Assembly: GCF_900217815.1 (NCBI RefSeq)
Contig: NZ_OBMT01000005.1
Location: 1-64,000 of the forward strand
Source of the DNA: Rhodobacter maris
GTDB taxonomy: Bacteria; Pseudomonadota; Alphaproteobacteria; Rhodobacterales; Rhodobacteraceae
Length of the DNA: 64,000 nucleotides
Reading direction: 5' to 3'
Shown: positions 26,499-35,492 of the stretch, one piece after another
Numbering within the stretch: the first letter of the stretch is position 1
Layout of the letters: each line of letters starts with the position of its first letter
Program-made: the position numbers and the translations under genes
The notes under the pieces: model-generated
The model's input: the letters and a program-made list of their open reading frames with translations, nothing else
Told to the model about the DNA's origin: nothing
Database searches by the model: none

Positions 26499-28811
26499 TT
26501 ATCCAATGTGTCCGGGCAGGTCGGTCGCAAGACGCCCCGCCAGAAGATCGAGCATTTCCGCCGGGGGCAGGCCCAGCGCGCGCAGGTCGATCCGGCGCTC
26601 TTCCTCCGCCACCGGGCCCATCGCCCAGGCGCGGCGCAGCGCCTCGGTCAGGGCCATGACATCGGGCGCAGCCGAGATGATCGCCGGGCTGAGCCGGGAC
26701 AGATCCTTCGGCCCGAACCCATTCGTCACCACCCGCACCCCCGAGGCCGCCATCTCGATCGGCGGATGGCTTGGATGCGGCGAATACATCAGCGACAGGC
26801 CGAAATCCAGCGTGCGCAAAAAGCCCGGATATTCCTCCCAGGGAAGTTTGCCCAGGCTTTGCAGCGTCAGCCCGTTCGGCAGGCTGACCGGCGCATGGCT
26901 CAACCCGACCGAGATCAGCTCGATGTCTTCCGGGCCCAGCCCTTCCGCCTCAATGAAGCGCGCCAGCACCTCGATTGCCATCGCATACATGTTGCGCGGC
27001 ACTTCGGGACGGCCGTAAAGCGCGAGCCGCCGCGGCCCAATCCGTCGCGGACGCTCGCCAGAGCTGTAGCGCGCGATGTCGATGGCCGGATGGAAGCACA
27101 AGGGCGTGCCGGTGCCGAGCGCGTAGCCCTTTTCCCGCATGAAATCGTGCAGCAGACGCGTGTTGAAGATCGGCTCGAAAGGCAGCGCATAGCTCGCCAC
27201 CGCATCGGCATATTCCGGGCCCCAGGCGTAGAAGTTCGGTTCGTAATCCTGGATCAGGTAGTAGAAGCGACGCTGCTTGTAGCCCTGCGTGGTGATCAGC
27301 TCCTGGGCTACATGCGCGGTCCACCAGGCGGTCGCAAGGAAGAGATCATCGCGATGCGCGGGCAGCGTCTCGCTTTGCACACCGCAGTGCAACGTGATCC
27401 GCCCGGCCACTTCAGCCGAGGCGCCAACGCTTTGGCGACGCAGCACGAAGGCACGCGATGCGGAGGGAGAAGACATCGGCAGGTCAGTCGCAATGAACCT
27501 GACGGGATACCCGCGCTCGGCCAACCCCACGCCGATGTCGATCGCGGTCAGAATTCCTGCGAAAATCTCGGTTGGATTCAATGTCGGCACCAGCACGGTC
27601 AATCTTGGCAGGCTCGCGCTGAATTCCGGCCGCCAGCGCGGACGCTTGCGCAGATCGACCAGCCCTTCAAACTTGACGCTGCGGGCAGGCTCGTGCTTTT
27701 CCAGAACCGGATGGCGCGGCGGCATGCCCGGCGAGAGCGAATAGAGCCTTACGTCGAAACCGGTCAGCGACTCGACCATGCCCTGTGTCAGGCTTCGGCG
27801 CAGCGCCCAGACCAGCCGTCCGGTATGAACGAGGCCGAAACCGCTGGCGATCCGCGCAAGGCCGTATTGTTTTTTCGTGGCAAAGCGCAGTGCATCGAAG
27901 AGGAATGTCGTTCCGCCGCGCCGCCGCGCGAGATAGGGGCGCAAGGGCTTGATATGCGCCGCGCCGTGGCTGAGCCCGCCCGCGGCGGAAACCTCGGCCA
28001 GCCGCCCCTCGAGGCTTTGCGCCAGATAGCGCGCAAGCGCATAGCTTGCCGCCTCGCGCCTGAGCCACATCGCGTTGAGCCCGCGCAGACGGCGCCAGAG
28101 GCCCGGCCGCGCCGCATCCGACCGGTCCACCGCGCCGATGGCATTGGCGCCATGCTGGCGGTAATCGACCAGCACCTCGGGCAGGAGCTTCACTCCGCCG
28201 AGCGCCGCGGCAATCAGGCCAAGCCACAGATCATGGTAGAAATGCACCCCGCTCTGCGGCGGAAAGGGCAGCGCAATTTCAACCACGCGGCGCCGCATGA
28301 TCAGGGTCATGCCCGTGATATTGTTGCGATAAAGAAGACCCCGCAGGCCCGGGTTGCGATCGCGCCGCTCGAAATCGAACATCGACGGCGCAATCTCCTG
28401 ACCCGCGTCGTTGATCAGCCGCGCATCGGAATGCACCATGTCCGCGCCACTTTCGCGCAGTGCTGTAAGCCCGCGCGAAATGCGGTTCGGGTGCCAGGTG
28501 TCGTCTTGATCACAAAGCGCGAAAAAGGCCCGTCCGGCGCTTTCGGGCGGCGCAAGGAGCAGCGCTTCCGAGAGGCCGGCCTCGAAGGCGCGCACCGCAT
28601 CGAGCGTTTCGTCCGGCACATGGATATGCGGCGCCTCGATCCCGACATCGCCGCACAGCTTTTCGACAAGCGGCGCAGAAGTGAGATCGGCGATCACAGC
28701 AACGAGACGGATCGCGCGATGGCTCTGAGCCGCGATCGAAGCGAGCTGAGTGGCAAGAAAATCCGGGTCCGGACGAAAAACTGCAATAACGATGAAAACG
28801 GTATCGGTCAT
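26499..28811 (-). CDS. Bidomain glycosyltransferase (GT2 plus WsaF-like)
   Basis: A 770-residue cytoplasmic protein with two transferase modules. Residues about 1-240 are a GT-A family 2 domain: VFIVIAVFRPDPDFLATQL at the start, FALCDQDDTWHPNR as the nucleotide-binding DxD-type site, and HFYHDLWLGLIA as the acceptor-side motif. Residues about 400-740 resemble a GT-B domain of the WsaF type (FYYLIQDYEPNFYAWGP, LALYGRPEVPRNMYAMAIEVL, FGLSLMYSPHPSHPPIEMAA). It probably adds two sugars in turn to the exported polysaccharide. The ATG at 28811 fits the domain start; the frame is open for 59 more codons upstream but that part looks non-coding in this frame. Confidence 0.8.
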   Translation of the reverse strand: MTDTVFIVIAVFRPDPDFLATQLASIAAQSHRAIRLVAVIADLTSAPLVEKLCGDVGIEAPHIHVPDETLDAVRAFEAGLSEALLLAPPESAGRAFFALCDQDDTWHPNRISRGLTALRESGADMVHSDARLINDAGQEIAPSMFDFERRDRNPGLRGLLYRNNITGMTLIMRRRVVEIALPFPPQSGVHFYHDLWLGLIAAALGGVKLLPEVLVDYRQHGANAIGAVDRSDAARPGLWRRLRGLNAMWLRREAASYALARYLAQSLEGRLAEVSAAGGLSHGAAHIKPLRPYLARRRGGTTFLFDALRFATKKQYGLARIASGFGLVHTGRLVWALRRSLTQGMVESLTGFDVRLYSLSPGMPPRHPVLEKHEPARSVKFEGLVDLRKRPRWRPEFSASLPRLTVLVPTLNPTEIFAGILTAIDIGVGLAERGYPVRFIATDLPMSSPSASRAFVLRRQSVGASAEVAGRITLHCGVQSETLPAHRDDLFLATAWWTAHVAQELITTQGYKQRRFYYLIQDYEPNFYAWGPEYADAVASYALPFEPIFNTRLLHDFMREKGYALGTGTPLCFHPAIDIARYSSGERPRRIGPRRLALYGRPEVPRNMYAMAIEVLARFIEAEGLGPEDIELISVGLSHAPVSLPNGLTLQSLGKLPWEEYPGFLRTLDFGLSLMYSPHPSHPPIEMAASGVRVVTNGFGPKDLSRLSPAIISAAPDVMALTEALRRAWAMGPVAEEERRIDLRALGLPPAEMLDLLAGRLATDLPGHIG

Positions 28812-28942
28812 TCGATGCGATGGCTCGCGCTGATGCCGATGGCGCAGAAGAGCGCTCTTGCCGGTGCGCGTCCGGGCGTGGCGGGAGGGGCCAGGCCCAC
28901 CGCCGCATTCTCGCGCAGATGCTGGAGTGTCTGGGCGTTCAT
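28808..28942 (-). CDS. Possible 44-residue peptide coupled to the glycosyltransferase
   Basis: A short frame starting MNAQTLQHLRENAAV has an AAGAGA site before its ATG, and its TGA overlaps the glycosyltransferase ATG (GAATGA). The glycosyltransferase has no ribosome-binding site of its own. The first 15 residues could form a helix and the rest is Ala/Pro-rich. No family recognised. It may be a coupling leader or a small real protein. Confidence 0.35.
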   Translation of the reverse strand: MNAQTLQHLRENAAVGLAPPATPGRAPARALFCAIGISASHRIE

Positions 28943-29089
28943 CGGGGATCTCTTGTTCGCTTTCTCGGCTCTTGTCGCTCATTAGCAACTCTATGCCGCA
29001 AAGAAAAGGCTGGCACGGCCGGCATCGCGCCGCGGTTGCCGATGTCGCAAGGGGCGCGTAAATAGAGGCGGAACTTGCAGGAGACAGCC

Positions 29090-30610
29090 ATGACCCGTCC
29101 GAAACCCGTTGTTCTGTGCATTCTCGATGGCTGGGGCGAGCGCGCCGAAACCGAGGGCAATGCGCCCGCGCTGGCGAACACGCCCAATCTCGACCGGGTT
29201 TTTGCCACCTGCCCGAAAGCGACGTTGATCACCTTCGGCCCCGATGTCGGCCTGCCGACCGGGCAGATGGGCAATTCGGAAGTGGGCCACACCAATATCG
29301 GCGCGGGCCGCGTGGTGGCGATGGATCTCGGCCAGATCGACCTTGCCATCGAGGATGGCTCGTTTTTCAAGAATGAAGCGATCCTCGATTTCATCGCCAC
29401 GGTGAAGGCTGCAAACGGGCGCGCGCATCTGATGGGCGTTGTGTCCGATGGCGGCGTGCATGGCCATATCGAGCATCTGCTTGCCGCCTGCCGGATGATT
29501 GCGGGCGCCGGTGTGCCGGTTGTGGTGCATGCGATCACCGATGGCCGCGACGTGGCGCCCGATTCCGCCGCCCGCTTTGTCGATGACCTCGTGGCGCGGC
29601 TCCCCGAAGGCTGCAGCGTCGCCACCGTGATCGGGCGCTATTGGGCGATGGACCGCGACAACCGCTGGGAACGTGTGGGCCTTGCCTATGACGCGATGGT
29701 GAAGGGCGAGGGCTTCTCGGCGGCCTCCCCTGCCGAAGCCGTGGCGCAAAGCTATGCCAAATCCGAGATGGACGAATTCATCAAGCCGACCGTGATCAGC
29801 GATTATCATGGCACCGCGGATGGCGACGGCTTCTTTTGCCTGAACTTCCGCGCTGACCGGGCGCGCGAGATCCTGCGCGCGCTGGCCGAGCCGGGCTTTG
29901 AGGAGCTGGATGTCTCTGCCCGCCCGCAGTGGTCGGCGATGCTCGGCATGGTCGAATATTCGGTCAGCCACAACGCCTACATGACCACCGCCTACCCCAA
30001 GCGCGACATCGTCAACACGCTCGGCGAATGGGTCTCCAAACAGGGGCTGACGCAGTTCCACCTCGCGGAGACGGAAAAATATCCGCATGTCACTTTTTTC
30101 CTCAATGGCGGGAAAGAAGCGCCCTGGCCCGGCGAAGACCGCTTCATGCCGAAATCGCCGAAAGTGGCGACCTATGACCTGCAGCCCGAGATGAGCGCGC
30201 CCGAGGTGACGGCAAAATTCGTCGAAGCGATCGAGAAGGGCTATGACCTGATCATCGTCAATTATGCCAACCCGGACATGGTCGGCCATACCGGCTCGCT
30301 GCCCGCCGCGATCGCCGCCTGTGAAGAGATCGACCGGGACATGGGCAAGGTGCTGGCCGCGCTTGAAAAAGCGGGCGGTGCGATGATTGTCACGGCCGAT
30401 CACGGCAATTGCGAGACGATGATCGACCCTGTCACCGGTGGCCCGCACACGGCGCATACGACCAACCTCGTGCCGGTGGCGCTGGTGGGCGGCCCGGCGG
30501 GCGTGCATCTGCGCAAGGGACGGCTTGCCGATCTCGCGCCGACGCTTTTGCAGCTGATGGGGCTGCCGATCCCCGATGAGATGACCGGCAAGAGCCTGAT
30601 CGAGGCATGA
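29090..30610 (+). CDS. gpmI: 2,3-bisphosphoglycerate-independent phosphoglycerate mutase
   Basis: A 506-residue alkaline-phosphatase-superfamily enzyme that interconverts 3- and 2-phosphoglycerate with two manganese ions. The N-terminal VVLCILDGWGE metal Asp, the catalytic serine in GQMGNSEVGHTNIGAGR, the HAITDGRD motif and the late VTADHGNCE and GGPHTAHTTNLVP metal ligands are all there. AGGAGA before the ATG at 29090 fixes the start. The downstream EnvC-like gene overlaps its stop. Confidence 0.97.
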   Translation: MTRPKPVVLCILDGWGERAETEGNAPALANTPNLDRVFATCPKATLITFGPDVGLPTGQMGNSEVGHTNIGAGRVVAMDLGQIDLAIEDGSFFKNEAILDFIATVKAANGRAHLMGVVSDGGVHGHIEHLLAACRMIAGAGVPVVVHAITDGRDVAPDSAARFVDDLVARLPEGCSVATVIGRYWAMDRDNRWERVGLAYDAMVKGEGFSAASPAEAVAQSYAKSEMDEFIKPTVISDYHGTADGDGFFCLNFRADRAREILRALAEPGFEELDVSARPQWSAMLGMVEYSVSHNAYMTTAYPKRDIVNTLGEWVSKQGLTQFHLAETEKYPHVTFFLNGGKEAPWPGEDRFMPKSPKVATYDLQPEMSAPEVTAKFVEAIEKGYDLIIVNYANPDMVGHTGSLPAAIAACEEIDRDMGKVLAALEKAGGAMIVTADHGNCETMIDPVTGGPHTAHTTNLVPVALVGGPAGVHLRKGRLADLAPTLLQLMGLPIPDEMTGKSLIEA

Positions 30611-31752
30611 TCCGCGCTGCGGTTCTTCTTCTTTGTCTCTCGGCCGGGGCGGGGCTGGCCAGCCCTGCTGCCGATCTGGCGCAGAAGGCCGCCGAGGATC
30701 TGCGTGCCTCGGTCACTGCGCTTGATGCGGCGCAATCGCGTGCGGACCGGGTGGCGGCGCTGACGCAGACGATCACGGCCTATGAAAAAGGCCTGAGCGC
30801 GCTGCGCGACGGGTTGCGCCGCGCCGCCGTGCGCGAAGATGAGATTCGCGCCGCTTTTGCGGCAAAGCGCGAGGATATCGGCAAGCTTCTCGGTGTGATG
30901 AGCACGATGAGCCGCTCGGAAGGGCCGCTGTTGCTGCTTCATCCCTCCGGCCCGCTCGGTGCGGCACGCTCCGGTATGGTGCTCGGCGCCGTCACCCCGG
31001 CGCTGCAGGCCGAAGCGGAGGCATTGCGCCGCGACCTTGCGGAAATCGACGCGCTTCGCGCGGTGCAAGGTAATGCCGAAACCGTGCTGGAGGCCGGGCT
31101 CGGCTCGGTGCAGGCCGCGCGCACCGCGCTCTCGAAGGCCGTTGCGGAACGCACCAACCTGCCCACCCGTTACCTTGAGGAGCCCGAAGAGCTGCGCCAA
31201 CTGGTCGAGAGCGTCGATACGCTCGAAGGCTTCGCCTCCGGCATATCCGATCTCGACAGCGACATCGGCCCGCCGATGGAGGATTTCGGCACCGCCGAGG
31301 GCACGCTCGCCTTGCCGGTGATGGGCGCGGTGCTGCGCCGGTTTGACGAGGCCGACGCCGCGGGTATCCGCCGCCCCGGCATCGTCATCGCCACGGCCCC
31401 CGCGGCGCTCGTCACCACGCCCTGGCCCGCCACGATCCGCTACCGCGGCCCGCTTCTGGACTACGGAAATGTGATGATCCTCGAGCCCGCCGCCGGATAT
31501 TTGCTGGTGCTGGCAGGGATGGGCGCAGTCTATGGTGAAACCGGCGACGTGCTGGCGGCCGGAGCCCCCGTCGGGCTGATGGGCGGGCGCGAACCCGGTG
31601 CGCAGGAATTTGGCGAAGATTTCGTGCGCGATGCACATATGGGGAGTGGCGCAGGCCGCACGGAAACGCTTTATATCGAGTTGAGACAGGGCAAGGAACC
31701 GGTCGACCCCGCACCTTGGTTCGCCCAGACGAAAAACCAGAACAAGGGTTGA
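30607..31752 (+). CDS. EnvC-like amidase activator with degenerate LytM domain
   Basis: A 381-residue exported protein: Sec signal (AAVLLLCLSAGAGLA), a long helical coiled-coil region (residues about 25-240), and a C-terminal LytM/M23-like domain (about 245-375). The LytM zinc ligands are missing: the usual HxxxD position reads RRPGIVIA and the HxH strand reads YLLVLAGM. That matches EnvC-type factors, which activate periplasmic amidases at the septum and do not cut peptidoglycan themselves. Overlaps gpmI by ATGA; ctpA follows. Confidence 0.85.
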   Translation: MIRAAVLLLCLSAGAGLASPAADLAQKAAEDLRASVTALDAAQSRADRVAALTQTITAYEKGLSALRDGLRRAAVREDEIRAAFAAKREDIGKLLGVMSTMSRSEGPLLLLHPSGPLGAARSGMVLGAVTPALQAEAEALRRDLAEIDALRAVQGNAETVLEAGLGSVQAARTALSKAVAERTNLPTRYLEEPEELRQLVESVDTLEGFASGISDLDSDIGPPMEDFGTAEGTLALPVMGAVLRRFDEADAAGIRRPGIVIATAPAALVTTPWPATIRYRGPLLDYGNVMILEPAAGYLLVLAGMGAVYGETGDVLAAGAPVGLMGGREPGAQEFGEDFVRDAHMGSGAGRTETLYIELRQGKEPVDPAPWFAQTKNQNKG

Positions 31753-31754
31753 GT

Positions 31755-33131
31755 ATGAACAAGTTCGTCATGGCCGCGCTGGGCGGCACCGTTGCGGGAA
31801 CCCTGTTCTCGATGCAGGTCGCGCCGCTTTTGGCGGAAGAGGCCCAAAAACCCGGCTCGGTCTATCAGCAGCTCGATCTTTTCGGAGATGTGTTCGAGCG
31901 GATCCGCTCCGATTATGTTGAGAAGGTCGACGAAAAGAAGCTGATCGAGGCCGCCATCAACGGCATGCTCTCCTCGCTCGATCCGCATTCGAGCTATATG
32001 CCCGCCGATGAATATGCCGACATGAAGGTACAGACGCGCGGTTCCTTCGGCGGCCTTGGCATCGAGGTGACGCAGGAAAACGGCGCGGTGAAAGTGGTTT
32101 CGCCGATGGATGGCACGCCTGCCGCCGCCGCGGGGATCGAGTCCGGCGATTTCATCACCCAGGTCGATGGCGAAAGCCTGATGGGCCTCACCCTCGATCA
32201 GGCGGTGGACAAGATGCGCGGCCCGGTTGGCAGCGAGATCACCATCACCGTGGTGCGCGAAAGCAAGCCCGAACCCTTCGACGTGACGCTGACCCGCGAC
32301 ACGATCAAGCTTACCGCCGTCAAGGGTCGGCTCGAAGGCCATACGGCCGTGCTGCGCATCACCACCTTTAACGAACAGACCTATCCGAACCTCGAAGACA
32401 GCCTGAAAAAGCTCACCGAGGAAGCCGGCGGGCTCGACAAGATCGACGGCGTGGTGATCGACCTGCGCAACAACCCCGGCGGGTTGCTCACCCAGGCGAT
32501 CGCGGTTTCCGACGCTTTCCTTGACAAGGGCGAGATCGTTTCCACCCGCGGCCGAAACCCCGAAGACAGCGAGCGGTTCAACGCCACGCCGGGCGATCTT
32601 GTCGATGGCAAGCCGATTGTCGTGCTGATCAACGGCGGCTCGGCCTCGGCTTCCGAAATCGTCACCGGCGCGCTGCAGGACCATCACCGCGCCATCGTCG
32701 TGGGCACCAAGAGCTTCGGCAAGGGCTCGGTGCAAACGGTGATCCAGGTTGCCAATGACGGGGCGATGCGGCTCACCACCTCGCGCTATTACACGCCCTC
32801 GGGCCGTTCGATCCAGTCGCTCGGCATCGCGCCCGATATCGTCGTGCCGCAACCGCCGCCGGTGGCGGAAAACGACGAGGACAAGGAATCCGCAAACCGG
32901 ATCCGCTCGGAAGCGGATCTGCGCGGTGTGCTCTCGAACGATTCGATGACCGAGGACGAGAAGAAGCAGGCCGAAGAAGAACGCGTGAAAGCGGAAGAGG
33001 CGGCGAAGATGCGCCTCGAAGACTTCCAGCTTGCCTATGCGATCGACATCATCAAGGGGCTGGCGATCGCCGGCAAATCGCTCGGCGCCGAGGATGCCGC
33101 GCCAGCGCAAGCCGCGCCCGAAGCCAATTGA
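31755..33131 (+). CDS. ctpA: Carboxy-terminal processing protease (S41, CtpA)
   Basis: A 458-residue periplasmic serine protease. An N-terminal hydrophobic export segment ([14 protein letters not shown]) is followed by a PDZ domain (about 90-170, [20 protein letters not shown]) and the S41 core. The catalytic serine lies in [15 protein letters not shown] and the lysine in [12 protein letters not shown]. The last 80 residues are charged and helical ([13 protein letters not shown]). It starts two bases after the EnvC-like gene; this pairing is common in alphaproteobacteria and suggests linked cell-wall roles. Confidence 0.95.
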   Translation: MNKFVMAALGGTVAGTLFSMQVAPLLAEEAQKPGSVYQQLDLFGDVFERIRSDYVEKVDEKKLIEAAINGMLSSLDPHSSYMPADEYADMKVQTRGSFGGLGIEVTQENGAVKVVSPMDGTPAAAAGIESGDFITQVDGESLMGLTLDQAVDKMRGPVGSEITITVVRESKPEPFDVTLTRDTIKLTAVKGRLEGHTAVLRITTFNEQTYPNLEDSLKKLTEEAGGLDKIDGVVIDLRNNPGGLLTQAIAVSDAFLDKGEIVSTRGRNPEDSERFNATPGDLVDGKPIVVLINGGSASASEIVTGALQDHHRAIVVGTKSFGKGSVQTVIQVANDGAMRLTTSRYYTPSGRSIQSLGIAPDIVVPQPPPVAENDEDKESANRIRSEADLRGVLSNDSMTEDEKKQAEEERVKAEEAAKMRLEDFQLAYAIDIIKGLAIAGKSLGAEDAAPAQAAPEAN

Positions 33132-33137
33132 CCGAAG

Positions 33138-33164
33138 CGGGGGCCTGCGGGCCCCCGTTCTTTT
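33138..33164 (+). terminator. Intrinsic terminator after ctpA
   Basis: CGGGGGCC pairs with GGCCCCCG across a four-base loop and is followed by TTCTTTT. It sits between the ctpA stop and the rppH ribosome-binding site, so rppH may be expressed partly by readthrough. Confidence 0.75.
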
Positions 33165-33177
33165 CAGGAGGGTTGCC

Positions 33178-33666
33178 ATGCCGCCGAAAGATCTCACCGC
33201 CCTGCCCTATCGCAAGAATGTCGGCATCGTCTTGATGAATGCCGAGCGCCGGATCTTTGCCGGGCAACGGATCGACAGCCCCGGTGCTGCCTGGCAGATG
33301 CCGCAAGGTGGTATCGACGCGGGCGAGAAGCCGAAAGAAGCCGCGCTGCGCGAATTGTTCGAGGAAACCGGGGTGCGCGCGGATCTGGTGGAAAAGGTCG
33401 CAAAAACCGAAGACTGGATCAGCTATGACCTGCCCGAGGAGCTGATTGGCCAGATCTGGGGCGGCAAATACCGGGGCCAGAAGCAGAAATGGTTCCTGTT
33501 CCGCTTTCTCGGCAGCGACAGCGATGTGAACATCGCTACCGAGCATCCGGAATTCTCGGTCTGGCAATGGATGGACCCCGCGGAACTGATCGAAAAGATC
33601 GTGCCGTTCAAACGCGAGGTCTATACGCGCGTTTTTACCGATTTCGGGCCTCATCTGGGCGGCTGA
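33178..33666 (+). CDS. rppH: RNA pyrophosphohydrolase
   Basis: A 162-residue Nudix hydrolase that removes pyrophosphate from 5' ends of mRNA and starts decay. The Nudix box [19 protein letters not shown] plus TGV is complete, and the N-terminal [21 protein letters not shown] and late KWFLFRFLG are typical of RppH. A strong AGGAGGG precedes the ATG at 33178. Confidence 0.96.
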   Translation: MPPKDLTALPYRKNVGIVLMNAERRIFAGQRIDSPGAAWQMPQGGIDAGEKPKEAALRELFEETGVRADLVEKVAKTEDWISYDLPEELIGQIWGGKYRGQKQKWFLFRFLGSDSDVNIATEHPEFSVWQWMDPAELIEKIVPFKREVYTRVFTDFGPHLGG

Positions 33667-33748
33667 CGCTGCGCATTTGCCGCAGTTCGCTGTTGCCAGC
33701 CGGTGCTGTGCCTGTGATGATTTCGCGCGCACACAACGGTTTGGACAT

Positions 33749-34834
33749 ATGAGCAGCGGCGACAACCCCTACAAACATATCGCGCCGCGCGGGTTCTGGC
33801 GCAGTGCGGTGGCAGAACCGGGTCTCTTCGGCCTCACCGATCTGTGGCGCTCGTGCTGGGAGCTGCCCGCCGATGCGATTTTTGCAACTTTCGGCTCCTG
33901 CTTTGCCCAGCACATCAGCCGCGCGCTTCTTGCCCGCAAGATGAACTGGCTCGATGCCGAACCGGCACCAAGGCGCACACCCGCCGCGCTCGCCCGCGAG
34001 TTCAACTACGGCATCTTCTCGGCCCGCACCGGCAATATTTATACTGCGGCGCAACTCCTGCTCTGGGCGCGGCTCGCAAGCGGGGCGCTGGAGCCCGAAG
34101 CGATCGAGCTCTGGAGCGATGAAAAAGGCCGCGTGCAGGACTTGCTGCGCCCGAAGATCGAGGCGGAGGGCTTTGCCTCCGAGGCCGAGGCGCGCGCCTC
34201 GCTCGCCTCCACCGCCCGCGCCTTCCGGCGCTGCATCACCGAGGCAGATGTCTTCGTGTTCACCCTCGGGCTCACCGAAGGCTGGATCAACACCCGCTCG
34301 GGGCAAAGCTATTCGATCTGCCCGGGCACCGGCGTCGGCCGTTTCGAGCCCGATCTGCATGTGTTCAAGAACTACACCTATCCGGAGATCCGGCGCGACC
34401 TCGAACTGGCGTTCGAGCTGATCTGGGCGCTGAACCCGGATCTGAAGGTGCTGCTCACCGTCTCTCCCGTGCCGCTTGTCGCCACGGCCTCGGGCGATCA
34501 CGTGATGGTGGCCACGCAGTATTCGAAATCGGTGTTGCGCGCCGTGGCCGGTGATCTTGCGCACATCGAAACCGCGATCGATTACTTCCCCTCCTACGAA
34601 ATCATCGCCGCGCCACCCGGCCGCGCCACCTTCTTTGAGCCGAACATGCGCGCGATTGCGCCGCAGGGCGTCGATTTCGTGATGGGGCATTTCTTTGGCG
34701 GGCTGAAGCTGACCCTACCGCCGCATGGCCGCGCCGGAACCGATACCGCCGCGCGTGAGGCCGCCGAGCAGCAATCCGTGCAAGAAGAGCTCGTCTGCGA
34801 GGAGATGATTCTGGAGCGGTTCAATGACGCCTGA
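33749..34834 (+). CDS. GSCFA-domain protein
   Basis: A 361-residue protein named for its motif FGSCFAQHISRAL near residue 50. TLGLTEGWINTRSGQSY and LLTVSPVPLVAT follow in the family order, then a histidine-containing late segment (FGGLKLTLPPHG). GSCFA proteins belong with the SGNH/GDSL-like hydrolases and are often tied to surface glycans. No signal peptide. The next gene, also SGNH-like, overlaps its end by 11 bases, so both likely act on the same material. Substrate unknown. Confidence 0.85.
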   Translation: MSSGDNPYKHIAPRGFWRSAVAEPGLFGLTDLWRSCWELPADAIFATFGSCFAQHISRALLARKMNWLDAEPAPRRTPAALAREFNYGIFSARTGNIYTAAQLLLWARLASGALEPEAIELWSDEKGRVQDLLRPKIEAEGFASEAEARASLASTARAFRRCITEADVFVFTLGLTEGWINTRSGQSYSICPGTGVGRFEPDLHVFKNYTYPEIRRDLELAFELIWALNPDLKVLLTVSPVPLVATASGDHVMVATQYSKSVLRAVAGDLAHIETAIDYFPSYEIIAAPPGRATFFEPNMRAIAPQGVDFVMGHFFGGLKLTLPPHGRAGTDTAAREAAEQQSVQEELVCEEMILERFNDA

Positions 34835-35492
34835 GGTGCTCCTGATTGGCGACAGCCACACGATTGCGCTGGAAGACGGCGCCAAGGCACTCGGCATCGC
34901 CACCGAGGCCTTCCGGATCGGCGGTGCAGGCTGGCACGAGGGCAAATTCGCCTGGGGGTCCGATGGCATCGTGCCGCGCGCCTCGCCGATGGGACGCAAT
35001 GCGATCGAGGCGATCCGCGCGCGCCACGGCGTGACAAATATTCTGCATCTGGGCGTGCCGGTGCTGACCACGGTGGGCTTCCACCTCGGTTCGCTGACGC
35101 GCGGGCTGCGCTGGAACAACCATGTTGTGCTTGGTTCCGACGGGGTGGCGCCGGAGCAGGGCATCCTTGTCACGGAAAGCTTCCTCACCCGCTATATCCA
35201 GAGCCTGCGCACGCAGCATTTGCGGGTGTTGCGGCGCATGGCACGGGAGGCGCAGGTGATCGTCGTGCCGCCGCCCCCGCTCGGCCTCGATCTGAACGGG
35301 CGAAGCGCGCGCGCGATCGTGATCTCCCTGATGCAGAAGGCGGGGCTGACGATCTTCGACCCGATGCAGGAACTTCTGTCCGGCGAGACAGATCTGCCGG
35401 ACCGGTTTTTTGACGCAGAGGATCCCAATCATGCCAATGCCGCCTTCGGCAAGCTGGTGATGGAGACGCTGCGCGCGCGGGGCCTGATCTAG
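34824..35492 (+). CDS. SGNH/GDSL-like hydrolase-fold protein
   Basis: A 222-residue protein starting EVLLIGDSHT, the block I pattern with the would-be nucleophile Ser. Later DAEDPNHANAAFGKLV matches block V with Asp and His. Blocks II and III (Gly, Asn) are less clear. It overlaps the GSCFA gene and ends on a CTAG shared with the convergent nadC stop. Acyl- or acetyl-esterase activity on a glycan is a family-based guess. Confidence 0.75.
   Translation: MTPEVLLIGDSHTIALEDGAKALGIATEAFRIGGAGWHEGKFAWGSDGIVPRASPMGRNAIEAIRARHGVTNILHLGVPVLTTVGFHLGSLTRGLRWNNHVVLGSDGVAPEQGILVTESFLTRYIQSLRTQHLRVLRRMAREAQVIVVPPPPLGLDLNGRSARAIVISLMQKAGLTIFDPMQELLSGETDLPDRFFDAEDPNHANAAFGKLVMETLRARGLI

Noticed and set aside
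26481-28985. An 834-codon plus-strand frame opposite the glycosyltransferase
   Set aside because: High GC keeps it open. No start signal or domain, while the minus-strand frame has two clear transferase modules.
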